This document shows, piece after piece, positions 52,236 through 62,275 of a DNA stretch of 64,000 bases. The notes beneath the pieces were generated by a model, which saw only the letters and a list, made by a program, of their open reading frames with translations, ran no database searches and was not told where the DNA came from. Position 1 is the stretch's first letter. Every line of letters starts with the position of its first letter. Where the stretch lies: contig NZ_MLBF01000016.1 of assembly GCF_001936615.1 (NCBI RefSeq), positions 23,260 to 87,259 of the forward strand, written 5' to 3'. This DNA comes from Desulfosporosinus metallidurans (GTDB taxonomy: Bacteria > Bacillota > Desulfitobacteriia > Desulfitobacteriales > Desulfitobacteriaceae). A program made the position numbers and the translations under genes.

Positions 52236-54047
52236 CTACTTCGCTGTCAATCTTCTCGACACTGTAGCCATGGATTTTCCCGCTTTGCGGGCAGTGATAA
52301 TCTGGTTCCATTTAACAACACTGTCGGTCAAAATAATCACTACAAGAGCCAACATAATAATGATCATGCTAACCTTTAGATAGTCGTTCTTCGGTAAATA
52401 GTTCCAACGCACTGACCATACGCCAGCGTCAAACACCGTAACCACCATGTAAAACAACGGGACCAAAGTTGTCCATGCGTAAATCATCTTCGTGCTGTTA
52501 CGCAAGATCACCGTCGTACCAATCGCCAAAGCGATAACCCCCAATAACTGGTTCGAAACACCAAAGATTGGCCAAATCGAAGCGACATTACCACCGTATA
52601 ACATATAACCCCATGCAAAGGAAATCGTGATACTCGTAATGATGACTCCGGGCCACCAGTTTGTATTTTTGAATGGTTTGTAAACATACCTTCCTAAGAA
52701 ATCCTGAAGAATATAACGACCCACACGCGTTCCAGCATCAATCGTCGTCAAAATAAAGAGGGCTTCGAACATAATCGCAAATTGGTACCAATACTTCATT
52801 AAATGTTCGCCTAACACTTTGGAAAAAATGTGCGCCATCCCAACAGCTAGGGTAACTGCTCCCCCTGTTCTTCCCGCGAGGTCCATTCCCACCAGACTTG
52901 ACAACCTTTGTAGCTCCACGGTTGCGAGATGGAGGCTGGCAAACGTCTTCGGCGCAAGGTTAATTGCAAAATAGTCTCCCGGAGCCAAGACAGTAGCAGC
53001 AATGAGGGCCATCATGGCGACAAACCCTTCCATTAGCATCCCACCAAATCCCACTAGGCGAAGATCACGTTCACTGCTAATCATCTTTGGAGTAGTACCG
53101 GAGCTAATTAAAGCATGGAAACCAGATAAGGCTCCACATGCAATCGTAATGCTTACGAAAGGCCAGATTGGACCTGGCACTACTGGTCCACTACCCGCAT
53201 GACCAAAGGTCGAAATTGCAGGCATTTGAAGTACGGGATGTACCCAGAAAATTCCCAAGGCCAAAGCCGCAATCGTTCCGATTTTAAGATAGGTACTGAT
53301 GTAATCCCGGGGAGCGAGTAACAACCACACTGGTAAGATTGCGGCAACCAGGCCGTAACTGGGAAGGATAATCCAAAGGGCTTTTTCCGACCAGTTAAAA
53401 TACTGAGCAAGTCCAGAATTTTGAACCGTAGGTCCCAAAGCAACAGCAATGATAACAAGGGCAAAGCCTATAAAGGAAGCTTCGCCGACTTTCCCAGGGC
53501 GTAATTTATACATATACAAGCCGACAAGCAAAGCAATGGGAATCGTCATGCTGATCGTAAAGGCTCCCCAAGGGTTGTTTTTAACGGCTCCAACCACCAC
53601 TACAGCGAGTCCAGCCATGGCTAACACTAAAATGAAGAGGATGGATATGGCAGTGGCTAGCCCGGAAACAGACCCAAGCTCTTCCTTGGCAATTTCCGAC
53701 AGCGAGCGTCCATCATACCGAACAGAGGCAAACAAAATAACCAAATCATGCACTGCACCTGCCATAACGGCTCCGATTAAAATCCAAACCGTGCCGGGTA
53801 AAAATCCGAATTGGGCGGCAAGCACTGGTCCAACCAATGGTCCTGCACCAGCAATTGCTGCAAAATGATGTCCGAATACAACCCATTTATTAGTTGGAAC
53901 AAAGTTCTGCCCGTCATTTAAACGATGAGCAGGTGTCACACGGGACTCGTCCACCATCAACACTTTCGTCGTTAAAAAGGCACCATAAATCCGATAAGAT
54001 AAAATAAGAACACATGCTGAAATAATTACAAGTGTTAAGGCATTCAA
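52236..54047 (-). CDS. cstA: CstA-family carbon starvation / pyruvate transporter
   Basis: A 603-residue membrane protein with about 16 spans. NGQNFVPTNKWVVFGHHFAAIAGAGPLVGPVLAAQFG (parts near residue 46-82) is the CstA signature, with GFHALISSGTTPKMI near residue 318 and LTTIDAGTRVGRYILQD near 440. Escherichia CstA and BtsT import pyruvate (established); BtsT is controlled by a LytS/LytT-type pair. The neighbouring LytS/LytT genes here support the same role. GGAGAGGTG lies upstream of the ATG. Confidence 0.9.
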   Translation of the reverse strand: MNALTLVIISACVLILSYRIYGAFLTTKVLMVDESRVTPAHRLNDGQNFVPTNKWVVFGHHFAAIAGAGPLVGPVLAAQFGFLPGTVWILIGAVMAGAVHDLVILFASVRYDGRSLSEIAKEELGSVSGLATAISILFILVLAMAGLAVVVVGAVKNNPWGAFTISMTIPIALLVGLYMYKLRPGKVGEASFIGFALVIIAVALGPTVQNSGLAQYFNWSEKALWIILPSYGLVAAILPVWLLLAPRDYISTYLKIGTIAALALGIFWVHPVLQMPAISTFGHAGSGPVVPGPIWPFVSITIACGALSGFHALISSGTTPKMISSERDLRLVGFGGMLMEGFVAMMALIAATVLAPGDYFAINLAPKTFASLHLATVELQRLSSLVGMDLAGRTGGAVTLAVGMAHIFSKVLGEHLMKYWYQFAIMFEALFILTTIDAGTRVGRYILQDFLGRYVYKPFKNTNWWPGVIITSITISFAWGYMLYGGNVASIWPIFGVSNQLLGVIALAIGTTVILRNSTKMIYAWTTLVPLFYMVVTVFDAGVWSVRWNYLPKNDYLKVSMIIIMLALVVIILTDSVVKWNQIITARKAGKSMATVSRRLTAK

Positions 54048-54294
54048 TGTTTCTCACCTCTCCTCTCTCTAATTACCGTTGTATCTACAGCAGTTCCCCG
54101 AATATCTATCCCCCTTTCAACGAATATTGCAACAATAATAATAGTTAACTGTAGTATAATACAGGGAGTGAACTAGTTTCTATACTGCCAACATGAAACA
54201 TATATTATCTGTCTTGAGATTACAAATTAATGTATTCAATGTTTATTATTGTTTAAATCTTGGCAAAAGAAAAAGTGTTCTTTGGAGAGAACAC

Positions 54295-55056
54295 TCAGAC
54301 ATCTAACCGCTCTTTAAGTACTTTCACATAAGTTCTACTCACCGGAATCTCAGGTGAATTTTCTTGATCGATGACAATCTTATAGGTCGCGTTAAACCAG
54401 GGAATCACTTCTTTGATCCGATCAAGGTTTACAATATACGCTCGATGAGTTCGCAAGAACTGAACGGGGTCCAACCTCTCCTGAATTTCCTGCAAACTGA
54501 ACGTCGTAGGCCATATTTTTTGAGCTGTGACCAAACTGGCGTAGCGACCCTCAGCAACCACAAAAAGCAACTCCTGCGGGTCAATTAAGACGACGCGTCC
54601 TTTGCAGGTTGCCGCAAGTTTGCGCGGCCGTTGTTTAACTCCAATCTCCTGAATGAGTTGCGTGATTTTCCGCGACAATTCTAGATCATTAGGCTGCAAA
54701 CGTTGTTGGATCCGATCAATCGTAACCCTTAAACGCTCCTGGGAAAAGGGTTTGAGAATGTAATCCACGGCATTAAGTTCAAAGGCACGGATGGCATGAA
54801 CATCGAAAGCGGTGGCAAAAACGACGGACGCATGAACGTCCATCTGTTGCAGGGCACGAACAACATCCAATCCATCCATGTCTTGTAGATGAACATCCAT
54901 AAATATGACCTCGGGTTGCAAACTAGGAATATGTTCAATGGCCTGGATCCCACTCTCAAACTCTCCGATAATTTTTATCATTGGATTTTGTTCTAACAAA
55001 AAGCGAAGTTCTTCACGTGCTGGTCTCTCGTCATCCACAAGTACTATTTTGATCAT
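54295..55056 (-). CDS. LytTR-family response regulator (LytT/BtsR-like)
   Basis: A 253-residue response regulator. The receiver domain (1-120) has DDERPAREELRFLLEQN and the phosphorylatable Asp in FMDVHLQDMDGLD near residue 55. The LytTR DNA-binding domain (about 150-250) has GRVVLIDPQELLFVVAEGRY, FLRTHRAYIVNLDRIKEV and EIPVSRTYVKVLKE. Its start overlaps the sensor kinase stop by four bases. Likely target is cstA, by analogy with BtsR-BtsT. Confidence 0.93.
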   Translation of the reverse strand: MIKIVLVDDERPAREELRFLLEQNPMIKIIGEFESGIQAIEHIPSLQPEVIFMDVHLQDMDGLDVVRALQQMDVHASVVFATAFDVHAIRAFELNAVDYILKPFSQERLRVTIDRIQQRLQPNDLELSRKITQLIQEIGVKQRPRKLAATCKGRVVLIDPQELLFVVAEGRYASLVTAQKIWPTTFSLQEIQERLDPVQFLRTHRAYIVNLDRIKEVIPWFNATYKIVIDQENSPEIPVSRTYVKVLKERLDV

Positions 55057-56753
55057 AGAGTCGCTCCTTTTAGAACACTACCTGACGTGGGTACTCGAAA
55101 CGAAATTAACGTTCCTTTACCAAGAGAGCTTTCGATCAGCAGCCCCTGTCCGTAGAGTCCCAATAATCGTCGATGTACGTTCTTCAGACCTAAACCCGTC
55201 TCAGTACTTTCATCATGATTCCCTTCTAAAATGTTGCGCAACTTAAAACTCGATATGCCGATACCGTCATCACGAACCTTTATATTTAAGCAATCCCTCT
55301 CTATGTACACATGAAGAGATACGGTTCCACCGTTTTCCTTAGGTAATAGCCCGTGTTTTACTGCATTTTCTACCAACGGCTGCAAAACGAGCGGTGGAAG
55401 TAAAAAACCCTCTGTCCCTGCCTCAATATCCATATTGACCTGCAACTTGTCTCCAAATCGTGCCTCTTCGATCGCTAGATAGGCTTGTACGTGTTTACAT
55501 TCTTCCCGCACGGAATGGAACGCCACCCCCTGACGCATATTGTGGCGCAAAAATTCGCCCAAAAAAATTAGAACCTCACGTGCCTTTTCGGGCTGAGTCC
55601 TAATCAGGCTAACGACAGTGTTAATGGCATTGAATAAGAAATGCGGTTGAATCTGAGCTTGAAGCACACGGATTTCAGCTGCAATGCGCAACTCTTTTTG
55701 GTGTTCAAGATCCGCTAGTTCAAGTTGAGTGGAAAAAAGCTTTCCTAGCCCTTCCGCCAGCGTTACATTGACCTTAGATTTACCACGCTGAGCACGATAA
55801 AGTTTTAAAACTCCGATTGTTTTCTCCCCCTGTCGTAGAGGGACGATAATCGCCGATCGCAAAGGACAATTTGGATCTTGGCAATGAATCTCCGTTTCTG
55901 ATATGGCTTGAATTGGTTTTCCAGTTTGTAATACTTTACGGGTTGCCTCTGTCAAAATAGGTTGTCCAAGAAAATGGTGATCCTCTCCTAGACCAACATA
56001 CGCAATAATTTGTTCCGTGTCTGTTAAGGCCACTGCCGCCACATGGGCGATGGTATGAATGCATTGGGCGGCCTTCTGTGCACTTTCCACATTTAATCCC
56101 GTTCGAAAATAAGGCAACGTCACATCAGCAATATGCAAAACATTCTGGGCTTGAATTGCTGCAATCTGCTCCTCTTCCATATACACCGTCTTGACAATGA
56201 CGAGAAAAAGCCCCACCCCAAGACCATTGACCACCATCATTGGCACGGCAATAATCTTCACAAGGTTCCAAGCTTCATCGAAAGGTTGAGCAAGCACAAG
56301 AATAATGACCATCTGCAGAACTTCTGCAACCATCCCTACCCCAATGCCTACCCTCCAATCGCTAGCTTTATCCCGTGCCAGTCGATAAACAAACCCTCCC
56401 AACAAACCCTCCATTGTGGTCGATACGGCACAAGCAAGACCAGTAAACCCTCCATAGACTAAATAGCGATGAAAACCGGCAATAATTCCAGCACCGAAAC
56501 CCACCAAGGGTCCACCGAGCAATCCGGCACTCACCGCGCCTATTGCGCGCGTATTCGCCAAAGCCCCATGAATTGAGATCCCGGAATAGGTTCCCGTTGT
56601 AGAAAATGCACCAAAAATAAGAATCAAGGTTAACGTCTCACGCTGAGTTATTTGGGAACGCAAAAAACGACGAAAGACTCGGCTCCTCGTCATCAGAAAC
56701 GCTACTGTGACAATAACACTGAGCCTTTCCGCTAAGGCCACGAGTAATTCCAT
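55053..56753 (-). CDS. LytS-family sensor histidine kinase
   Basis: A 566-residue kinase with an N-terminal 5TM receptor domain (about residues 1-200, ISIHGALANTRAIGAVSAGLLGGPLVG part near 65-90), a GAF-like domain near 215-335 and a HisKA_7TM/His_kinase domain with LQAQIQPHFLFNAINTVVSLIR near 365 (phospho-accepting His), and an ATP-binding region with VENAVKHG, DDGIGISS and GLGLKNVHRRL. It likely senses an extracellular carboxylate, such as pyruvate, and passes phosphate to the adjacent LytT-type regulator. Confidence 0.92.
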   Translation of the reverse strand: MELLVALAERLSVIVTVAFLMTRSRVFRRFLRSQITQRETLTLILIFGAFSTTGTYSGISIHGALANTRAIGAVSAGLLGGPLVGFGAGIIAGFHRYLVYGGFTGLACAVSTTMEGLLGGFVYRLARDKASDWRVGIGVGMVAEVLQMVIILVLAQPFDEAWNLVKIIAVPMMVVNGLGVGLFLVIVKTVYMEEEQIAAIQAQNVLHIADVTLPYFRTGLNVESAQKAAQCIHTIAHVAAVALTDTEQIIAYVGLGEDHHFLGQPILTEATRKVLQTGKPIQAISETEIHCQDPNCPLRSAIIVPLRQGEKTIGVLKLYRAQRGKSKVNVTLAEGLGKLFSTQLELADLEHQKELRIAAEIRVLQAQIQPHFLFNAINTVVSLIRTQPEKAREVLIFLGEFLRHNMRQGVAFHSVREECKHVQAYLAIEEARFGDKLQVNMDIEAGTEGFLLPPLVLQPLVENAVKHGLLPKENGGTVSLHVYIERDCLNIKVRDDGIGISSFKLRNILEGNHDESTETGLGLKNVHRRLLGLYGQGLLIESSLGKGTLISFRVPTSGSVLKGATL

Positions 56754-56794
56754 AGCTTCGTCCCCTTTTCACATGTCTGGGCTATCTCGTTGGC

Positions 56795-57397
56795 TTACTT
56801 CGCTTCGGGCAATTCGAGCACTGCCTGCATAATGCGGTCAGCAATCCATTCACGACGGTTTTGGATTCCTTCTGGAGCCTTCAACATCTGAGCTGTCAAC
56901 GGTTGACCAACCACGACCGCAATTTTTCCCCACCCTTTTCTTAACAAGCGTCTTGTTCCGAGTACCTTGATAGGAACGACAGAGGCCTTGCTTTTTTCCA
57001 TCAGTAGAACCATACCCGGTAAACCTTTTTGGACTTCCCCAGTCTTAGAGCGTGTTCCTTCGGGAAAAAGCCCTAAGACCTGCCCTTCTTTCAAAAGCGC
57101 CAAGGACTGTCGAATGGCATTCATATCCCCTTGCCCACGTTTAACCGGAAAGGCACCGAGCTTAGAGAAAATCCAACCCATAACAGGGATAGCGAATAAT
57201 TCGTCTTTGGCCATAAAGGAAACATGGCGAGGAAGACTACAGGCTGCGACAATGGGATCCCATAAACTAACATGGTTAATCGCCAAAATAACAGGCCCTT
57301 CGAGTGGCAAATTCTCCACGTCGTGGATTTTCCAACCCATTAAATGGAACTGAAGGCGAAACAACCCTTTCGCAAAATCGTATAACGTCATCTTCAT
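56795..57397 (-). CDS. plsC: 1-acyl-sn-glycerol-3-phosphate acyltransferase
   Basis: Forms phosphatidic acid, second acylation step after PlsY. It is 200 residues. The catalytic NHVSLWDP (HX4D) is near residue 36, GAFPVKRGQGDMN near 78, and the substrate-binding FPEGTRSK near 113. It lies five bases after cmk, a common pairing in Clostridia. Confidence 0.93.
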   Translation of the reverse strand: MKMTLYDFAKGLFRLQFHLMGWKIHDVENLPLEGPVILAINHVSLWDPIVAACSLPRHVSFMAKDELFAIPVMGWIFSKLGAFPVKRGQGDMNAIRQSLALLKEGQVLGLFPEGTRSKTGEVQKGLPGMVLLMEKSKASVVPIKVLGTRRLLRKGWGKIAVVVGQPLTAQMLKAPEGIQNRREWIADRIMQAVLELPEAK

Positions 57398-57402
57398 TCC
57401 CC

Positions 57403-58071
57403 CTACGCTAACGCTAGAATTTTCTCTACGATCACCTCTACACTTAAACCCGTCGTATCAAGTATAACGGCATCTGGGGCAGGTTCGAGTGGCGAAACCT
57501 CTCGCTCTGTATCCTGGCGGTCACGTTTTTGCATATCCTGATGGACCTCTGCTAAGGAAATGTCTTTTCCAGAATTCTTAAGTTCTATCCACCGACGTCT
57601 AGACCTCTCCTCGGGACTCGCTGTTAAGTAAATCTTGACATCTGCTTCAGGCAGAACATGTGTACCAATATCACGGCCATCCATGACGACTCCTCCACGA
57701 GCGGCCTCTAAGCGTTGTAATTCGACCAAGCGTTTCCTAACCCCACTATAAGCAGCGACAATCGAAACAGCGCGCGAAATTTCTGGATTTCGGATAGCTT
57801 GAGTGATATTCTCTCCATCACACCACACAGTTTGCTCCTTCGAGTGATCAAGCACAACTTCTGTGGTTTTAACGAGTTCATTGACTCCTAACTCATCTTC
57901 TAAGGGGATTCCATTCTTAAGTACTTTATAAGCGATTGCTCGGTACATGGCGCCTGTATCTACATAAAAAAGGTTTAGTCGTTGAGCTACAATCTTGGCA
58001 ATCGTACTTTTACCGGCACCAGCAGGACCATCGATGGCAATTTGTAATTCATGTTGTTGTCTTTGCTTCAC
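57403..58071 (-). CDS. cmk: Cytidylate kinase
   Basis: Phosphorylates CMP and dCMP. It is 222 residues; the P-loop [15 protein letters not shown] is near residue 16, [13 protein letters not shown] near 35-48, [23 protein letters not shown] (parts near 130) and [15 protein letters not shown] near 155. GAGTCC-like sequences are not clear, and the GTG start has TTGGAG upstream. It is cotranscribed with plsC. Confidence 0.95.
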   Translation of the reverse strand: MKQRQQHELQIAIDGPAGAGKSTIAKIVAQRLNLFYVDTGAMYRAIAYKVLKNGIPLEDELGVNELVKTTEVVLDHSKEQTVWCDGENITQAIRNPEISRAVSIVAAYSGVRKRLVELQRLEAARGGVVMDGRDIGTHVLPEADVKIYLTASPEERSRRRWIELKNSGKDISLAEVHQDMQKRDRQDTEREVSPLEPAPDAVILDTTGLSVEVIVEKILALA

Positions 58072-58273
58072 GCTCCAAAGCTCCTATCACTATCGTATAA
58101 ATATCTTATGTATTCTTGAACCTAGCATGACGATATTTTTTCAAATTTATTACTACACAGATTATATCATACGCCTGAAAATGCAAACAGAACTTTCCCT
58201 ATAACTCTCTAATGATGTTCTAGAAAATGACGTATCCCCAAGCGATAACGCTTATACCAGCCGATAGTTAGCG

Positions 58274-59005
58274 TTATATCCGCAAGTTTGCGGCGATGAG
58301 TGTAGCAACTATGTTGTTCAAGGCATGCAACCCAACGGAAGGATAGAGAGATTTGTACTTATCATAAAGATACACCAAAGCGATTCCTAAGATAAAGCGC
58401 GGAATGAATCCATAGGTTTGGAGATGAAGACCGGAAAATATAGCGGCGCTAATAAGGGCGGCAGTCCATTTTCCGAAGTACGCTTGTAAACTCCCAAAAA
58501 TCACTCCCCGAAATAACGTTTCTTCCACCAAGGGAGCCAGAACTCCCGCTAGAAGCAAATTTAGGATCAGCGTATACCAAGTGGTCTGCCCTAATAACTT
58601 GGTATAAACATCCGTGCTTGGAGGGGTTAAGCCATGCTTATAAAGGAAAAGGGCGTAACTAATATTGATGATCCAAGTCAAGGAATAGACCACCAAGACC
58701 TTTGACCACACTTTCCTCAGGGGTATAACATGCCAACCAAAATCTGACCATTTCCAATGCCGGATTTTTTTCAACGTCCAAATCAAGAGTACAAAGGACA
58801 GCTGAGTCATAAACGCATTCGCGTACATTAAAACGCGTTCATTCGACCACCACTTCATTAACCAGAGCGTTCCAAGACTCAGTATAATATAAATGCCAAC
58901 AATCCCACCCAAAATTATGGCAAGATCAATCCAACTCAAGTTTCGTTTCAGCAGAGGGCTCTCAGCCTGAGTGAAATCCAGTTCGGTTTCTTCGTCCATA
59001 CTCAC
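58274..59005 (-). CDS. CPBP-family intramembrane metalloprotease
   Basis: A 243-residue protein with about eight hydrophobic segments. The conserved motifs of the Abi/CAAX family are VEETLFRGVIFG near residue 158 (EExxxR) and FSGLHLQTYG near 192 (FxxxH), and HALNNIVATL near the C-terminus (HxxxN). Members act as proteases in prenylated-protein processing or bacteriocin immunity; the role here is unknown. It is divergent from the small gene at 59081. Confidence 0.88.
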   Translation of the reverse strand: MSMDEETELDFTQAESPLLKRNLSWIDLAIILGGIVGIYIILSLGTLWLMKWWSNERVLMYANAFMTQLSFVLLIWTLKKIRHWKWSDFGWHVIPLRKVWSKVLVVYSLTWIINISYALFLYKHGLTPPSTDVYTKLLGQTTWYTLILNLLLAGVLAPLVEETLFRGVIFGSLQAYFGKWTAALISAAIFSGLHLQTYGFIPRFILGIALVYLYDKYKSLYPSVGLHALNNIVATLIAANLRI

Positions 59006-59080
59006 CCTCCTTCTTTCTTCACCTTGGGCACATATTTTTTTGATGATTTTCCCAGACTAACCTTAAAGGGAGGAATTCGA

Positions 59081-59356
59081 ATGCATCCACCGGATATGAC
59101 CTTACAAATTTATCATCGACATTTTAAAATTCCCCTAGACACTTATTTCAATACGGTTGCCGGTTTCCTAGATCCCTGGGAAGAGCGTGCTTATCAATTT
59201 GTTGTCCATCAATACTTAGCAGAAGCGAAGGACAGTGGAATCATCGGTATGGTGCGTCAAGAAAGAGACGAGAATTATGTTTATTTAGATGCTGCAGTTC
59301 GTTATCCAGTTAATCAATGTGCTGGCCAAGGACTTGAACTGGACGTTCGAGGTTAG
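59081..59356 (+). CDS. Small hypothetical protein
   Basis: 91 residues from ATG 59081, which has AAAGGGAGG upstream, a strong site; an open frame runs earlier but lacks support. The sequence is soluble with aromatic and acidic residues (DPWEERAYQFVVHQYLAEAKDSGIIG) and no membrane segment or known motif. I do not recognise it. It is divergent from the CPBP protease and short intergenic sequence follows. Confidence 0.65.
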   Translation: MHPPDMTLQIYHRHFKIPLDTYFNTVAGFLDPWEERAYQFVVHQYLAEAKDSGIIGMVRQERDENYVYLDAAVRYPVNQCAGQGLELDVRG

Positions 59357-59440
59357 GGCGCCACCAAGGATGGCAAGGCGTCGTATGGCCGAGTGTCCAT
59401 GTAGCCATGGATGGCGAGAAGGGACCTTCCAAAAGCTATC

Positions 59441-60094
59441 TTAACTAAACAGTAACTTTTCTAATACCCCAACGCTCGAGGCGATAAAATCTGGGGATGC
59501 CCCCTGTAATTCTTCCGCTGTCCCATACCCATATCCAACTGAAATTACATCAATCTGATTGGCTCTGGCCCCCCGAACATCATAGCTGCGATCCCCAATC
59601 ATGACCGTTTTTGGCCGTGATCCCGCGGGCGCCTTTTTCAGGACTTCAGCAATCAAGACATCCTTCTCCACAAATTGACCATTCAATTCGCTACCCATGA
59701 TAACACTAAAGTATGAATCTAACGCGAAATATTGAAGGATTTTCTCAGCAAAGACCCTAGGTTTTGAGGTTGCCAGCAGATGCATACAGCCCTGCTCTTT
59801 TAATTTGCCTAGCAATTCTGGGATTCCCGGGTAGACAATATTTTCATAGAGGCCGCTCTTTCGATAACGCTCCCGATAAATCAGGACGGCCCGTTCCAAC
59901 ATCTCGTCATCTGACGTTTGAAGTAAGGTCTTAAAACTTTCTTTCAATGGTGGTCCTATTATCCAATCAAGATCATCGGCCTTAGGTATAGGATACCCTA
60001 ACCGATTTAGAGCGTATTGAACTGAGAGGGTAATCCCCTCCTTAGGATCTGTTAATGTCCCATCTAAATCCCAAAGTAATACATCATAACGCAC
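59441..60094 (-). CDS. HAD-superfamily hydrolase (phosphoglycolate phosphatase-like)
   Basis: A 217-residue phosphatase. Motif I is LLWDLDGTLTDPKEG near residue 7, the cap follows, LLATSKPRVF is motif II, and VMIGDRSYDVRGARANQID near residue 175 is motif IV. GTG 60094 has TAGGAGG seven bases upstream, so I chose it over an upstream ATG. It may hydrolyse phosphoglycolate or pyrophosphate; similar enzymes are also called PpaX. Confidence 0.88.
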   Translation of the reverse strand: MRYDVLLWDLDGTLTDPKEGITLSVQYALNRLGYPIPKADDLDWIIGPPLKESFKTLLQTSDDEMLERAVLIYRERYRKSGLYENIVYPGIPELLGKLKEQGCMHLLATSKPRVFAEKILQYFALDSYFSVIMGSELNGQFVEKDVLIAEVLKKAPAGSRPKTVMIGDRSYDVRGARANQIDVISVGYGYGTAEELQGASPDFIASSVGVLEKLLFS

Positions 60095-60183
60095 AGCGAA
60101 ACCTCCTACATAATTTCCTGAAATTACCTGGATATAAAAAATCAAAAATGACCATTCTAAAACTAAAGAAGGGGGGATCGATA

Positions 60184-60381
60184 ATGTTTTATCATCAAAA
60201 ACACTATCATAATCATGGATTTCTTTTTATACTTAGCCTTATTGCGGCTTTTATGCTCGGTCGGAAATCTGAACAGTACGGCTATTCCATTATATCACGA
60301 GGGTGTTGCTCTCATGCTGATGATGATGACTTCGATATGATGGATGAACCTACGCCTAGCGACAACAGCTATCCTCAATAA
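60184..60381 (+). CDS. Small single-span hypothetical protein
   Basis: 65 residues: a His-rich N-terminus (MFYHQKHYHNHG), one membrane segment (FLFILSLIAAFMLG, about residues 13-26) and an acidic tail with a CC pair and HADDDDFDMMDE. GGGGGGA is upstream of ATG 60184. The histidine and aspartate clusters might bind metal. No family is recognised. Confidence 0.6.
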   Translation: MFYHQKHYHNHGFLFILSLIAAFMLGRKSEQYGYSIISRGCCSHADDDDFDMMDEPTPSDNSYPQ

Positions 60382-60552
60382 TATCAAAACATTATTATAA
60401 CTATAACCTCTAGAGAGGTAACTGACAAATAGGGAGGTCGCAAAACTAAATTTTTTAATGTGGTAATGCTACTCCCTTTTGATTTTAAGCTCTTAAAATC
60501 AATAAGCTGATCACGATAAACATTGGAATTCCCAAATCCCATTTAAATCACC

Positions 60553-60583
60553 AACTACGGGTCTTCGGCCCTAGTTTTATTTT
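60553..60583 (+). terminator. Rho-independent terminator after the 60184 gene
   Basis: AACTA and TAGTT arms with inner GGG/CCC and a seven-base loop, followed by TTTTATTTT. Confidence 0.75.
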
Positions 60584-60594
60584 ATAAGAAAAAA

Positions 60595-60637
60595 GAGCTG
60601 ATATCTACGAACTATTTTAGTTCGTAGATATCAGCTC
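60595..60637 (-). terminator. Strong 20-base hairpin terminator after the thiolase gene
   Basis: Perfect inverted repeat with 20-base arms and a three-base loop; on the minus strand it is followed by TCTTTTTTCTT. It lies about 100 bases past the thiolase stop. Confidence 0.85.
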
Positions 60638-60734
60638 CTTTTAACTACGGATCCATCTAGGCACTTTCCGCCCGTCCACCCCTCTTTGCAGATTTCATAC
60701 ATTTGGGATAAGAACGAAAATAATTTGAACAAAA

Positions 60735-61906
60735 TTATACTCTTTCAAAAATTGTAGCAATCCCTTGTCCGCCACCTATACAAGCGGTGACCATACCGAA
60801 TTGAACATCCCTGCGATTCATCTCATACACCAATTTTGTGGTAAGAATTGCCCCTGTTGCTGCAATTGGATGACCGTGGGCGATCGCTCCACCATTCACA
60901 TTCACTTTGTCCATGTTGAAATGCAGCTCCCGATCCACTGCTAACACTTGCGAAGCAAAAGCTTCATTCAATTCAATGAGATCGATATCGTCCAGGGAAA
61001 GACCAGCTCTAGCTAAGGCTTTCTTGGTAGCAGGCACTGGACCGATTCCCATGATGTTTGGATCAACACCCGCATAGGCAAATGTGCGAATTTTAGCCAA
61101 AGGTTTAAGACCTAAGGCTTTTGCTTTATCGGCCGACATTACAACAACTGCAGCTGCTGCATCGTTTAAGCCCGAACTGTTTCCCGCTGTAACCGTTCCG
61201 TTGGCTTTAAAAACAGGGGAAAGTTTGCTCAATCCCTCAAGTGTCGTCTGCGGACGTGGATGTTCATCTGTATCAAAAACCATCGTCTTATTCTTGCCTA
61301 CTGGAACGGTAAGAGGAACAATTTGGCTCTTAAACAAACCAGCCTCCATTGCCTTACCCATTTTTTGTTGGCTTGATACAGAGAACTCATCTTGTTCTAA
61401 ACGGCTAATCTGATATTTTTCCGCCAAATTTTCTGCTGTGACCCCCATCGGGTCGGTGGGTTACCGATTTCATCGGTCGAGAGTTGAGAACCTTTACGGA
61501 ATACAGGTCCAGTCCTACTGAAAAACTCCATATGTTCCATAATATACGGCCTGAGAGAACAACTCTCTGTGCCACCGGCAACAAAAACGTCACCCATTCC
61601 AGCCATTACAGCTTGAGCTGCTAAATTCACTGCGTTCAAACCAGAGCCGCATTGACGATCAAGTGTAACTGCTGAGATCTCCATAGGCAAGCCGGCCTGC
61701 AAAACGCTTAAACGTGCAATATTACCCCCAGCATTAAAACAGTTTCCAAAGTATACATCTTCAATCTCAGTGGGATCCAAATTTATGCGTTTGATCACTT
61801 CTTTGATTACTTCTGCACCATAATACTGGGGAGGAATCTTACCTAAGGCCCCCCCTGCTCGGCCTATAGGACTTCTAACTGCTGATACAATAGCTGCTTC
61901 TTTCAC
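60735..61906 (-). pseudogene. Acetyl-CoA acetyltransferase (thiolase), single-base frameshift
   Basis: Forms or cleaves acetoacetyl-CoA. The two halves are in different frames: residues to GNP (through 61460) with the catalytic Cys in DRQCGSGLNAV, and then MGVTAENLAEKYQISR onwards with NEAFA, the His of GGAIAHGHPI and the second Cys in CIGGGQG. Restoring one base in the C/G run near 61458-61460 gives GNPTDPMG and a 390-residue thiolase, and the total length, 1172, is one base short of a multiple of three. I chose the GTG start at 61906 with AAAGGGGG upstream. A sequencing error in the run is possible. A sigma-54-like promoter lies upstream. Confidence 0.85.
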
Positions 61907-61988
61907 AAAAATGCCCCCTTTAAATTCATTAATCGTAAGTTCAAATATCCTTTTTTCCATTTAATTTTTTACTGTATGTTTTATTTGT

Positions 61989-62004
61989 TGCATATTAGAT
62001 GCCA
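61989..62004 (-). promoter_or_regulatory. Sigma-54-like promoter of the thiolase gene
   Basis: Minus strand TGGCATCTAATATGCA: GG and GC ten bases apart, with -12 ATGCA in place of TTGCA. It lies about 85 bases before the thiolase start. Confidence 0.6.
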
Positions 62005-62275
62005 CTGCGGACTATCTTCAAAGCCCACAGTTTAATTCTTCTTATAAAAAATGAGCTGATGCTTGGCTCTATGAACTTTTTCAGTTCGTTTGGCAACAGC
62101 CCCTATTTTTATATTTTGATAATTCTTTTTTCATGAGACTCAGAGTTTACTCTCTTTAAGTCGTTAGTTTGATGGAATAAAATTTTAACGAAATTCCTAA
62201 ACCTGAGTCCCTGATCCGGACTTTCCTGAGGCCGAAGCCGGAGCCGCAGCTATATTAACACTGTTGACTAGAGAT

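Noticed and set aside
52128..52379. 83-codon plus-strand open frame
   Set aside because: It spans the cstA terminator hairpin and the end of cstA in antisense; no motif or binding site.
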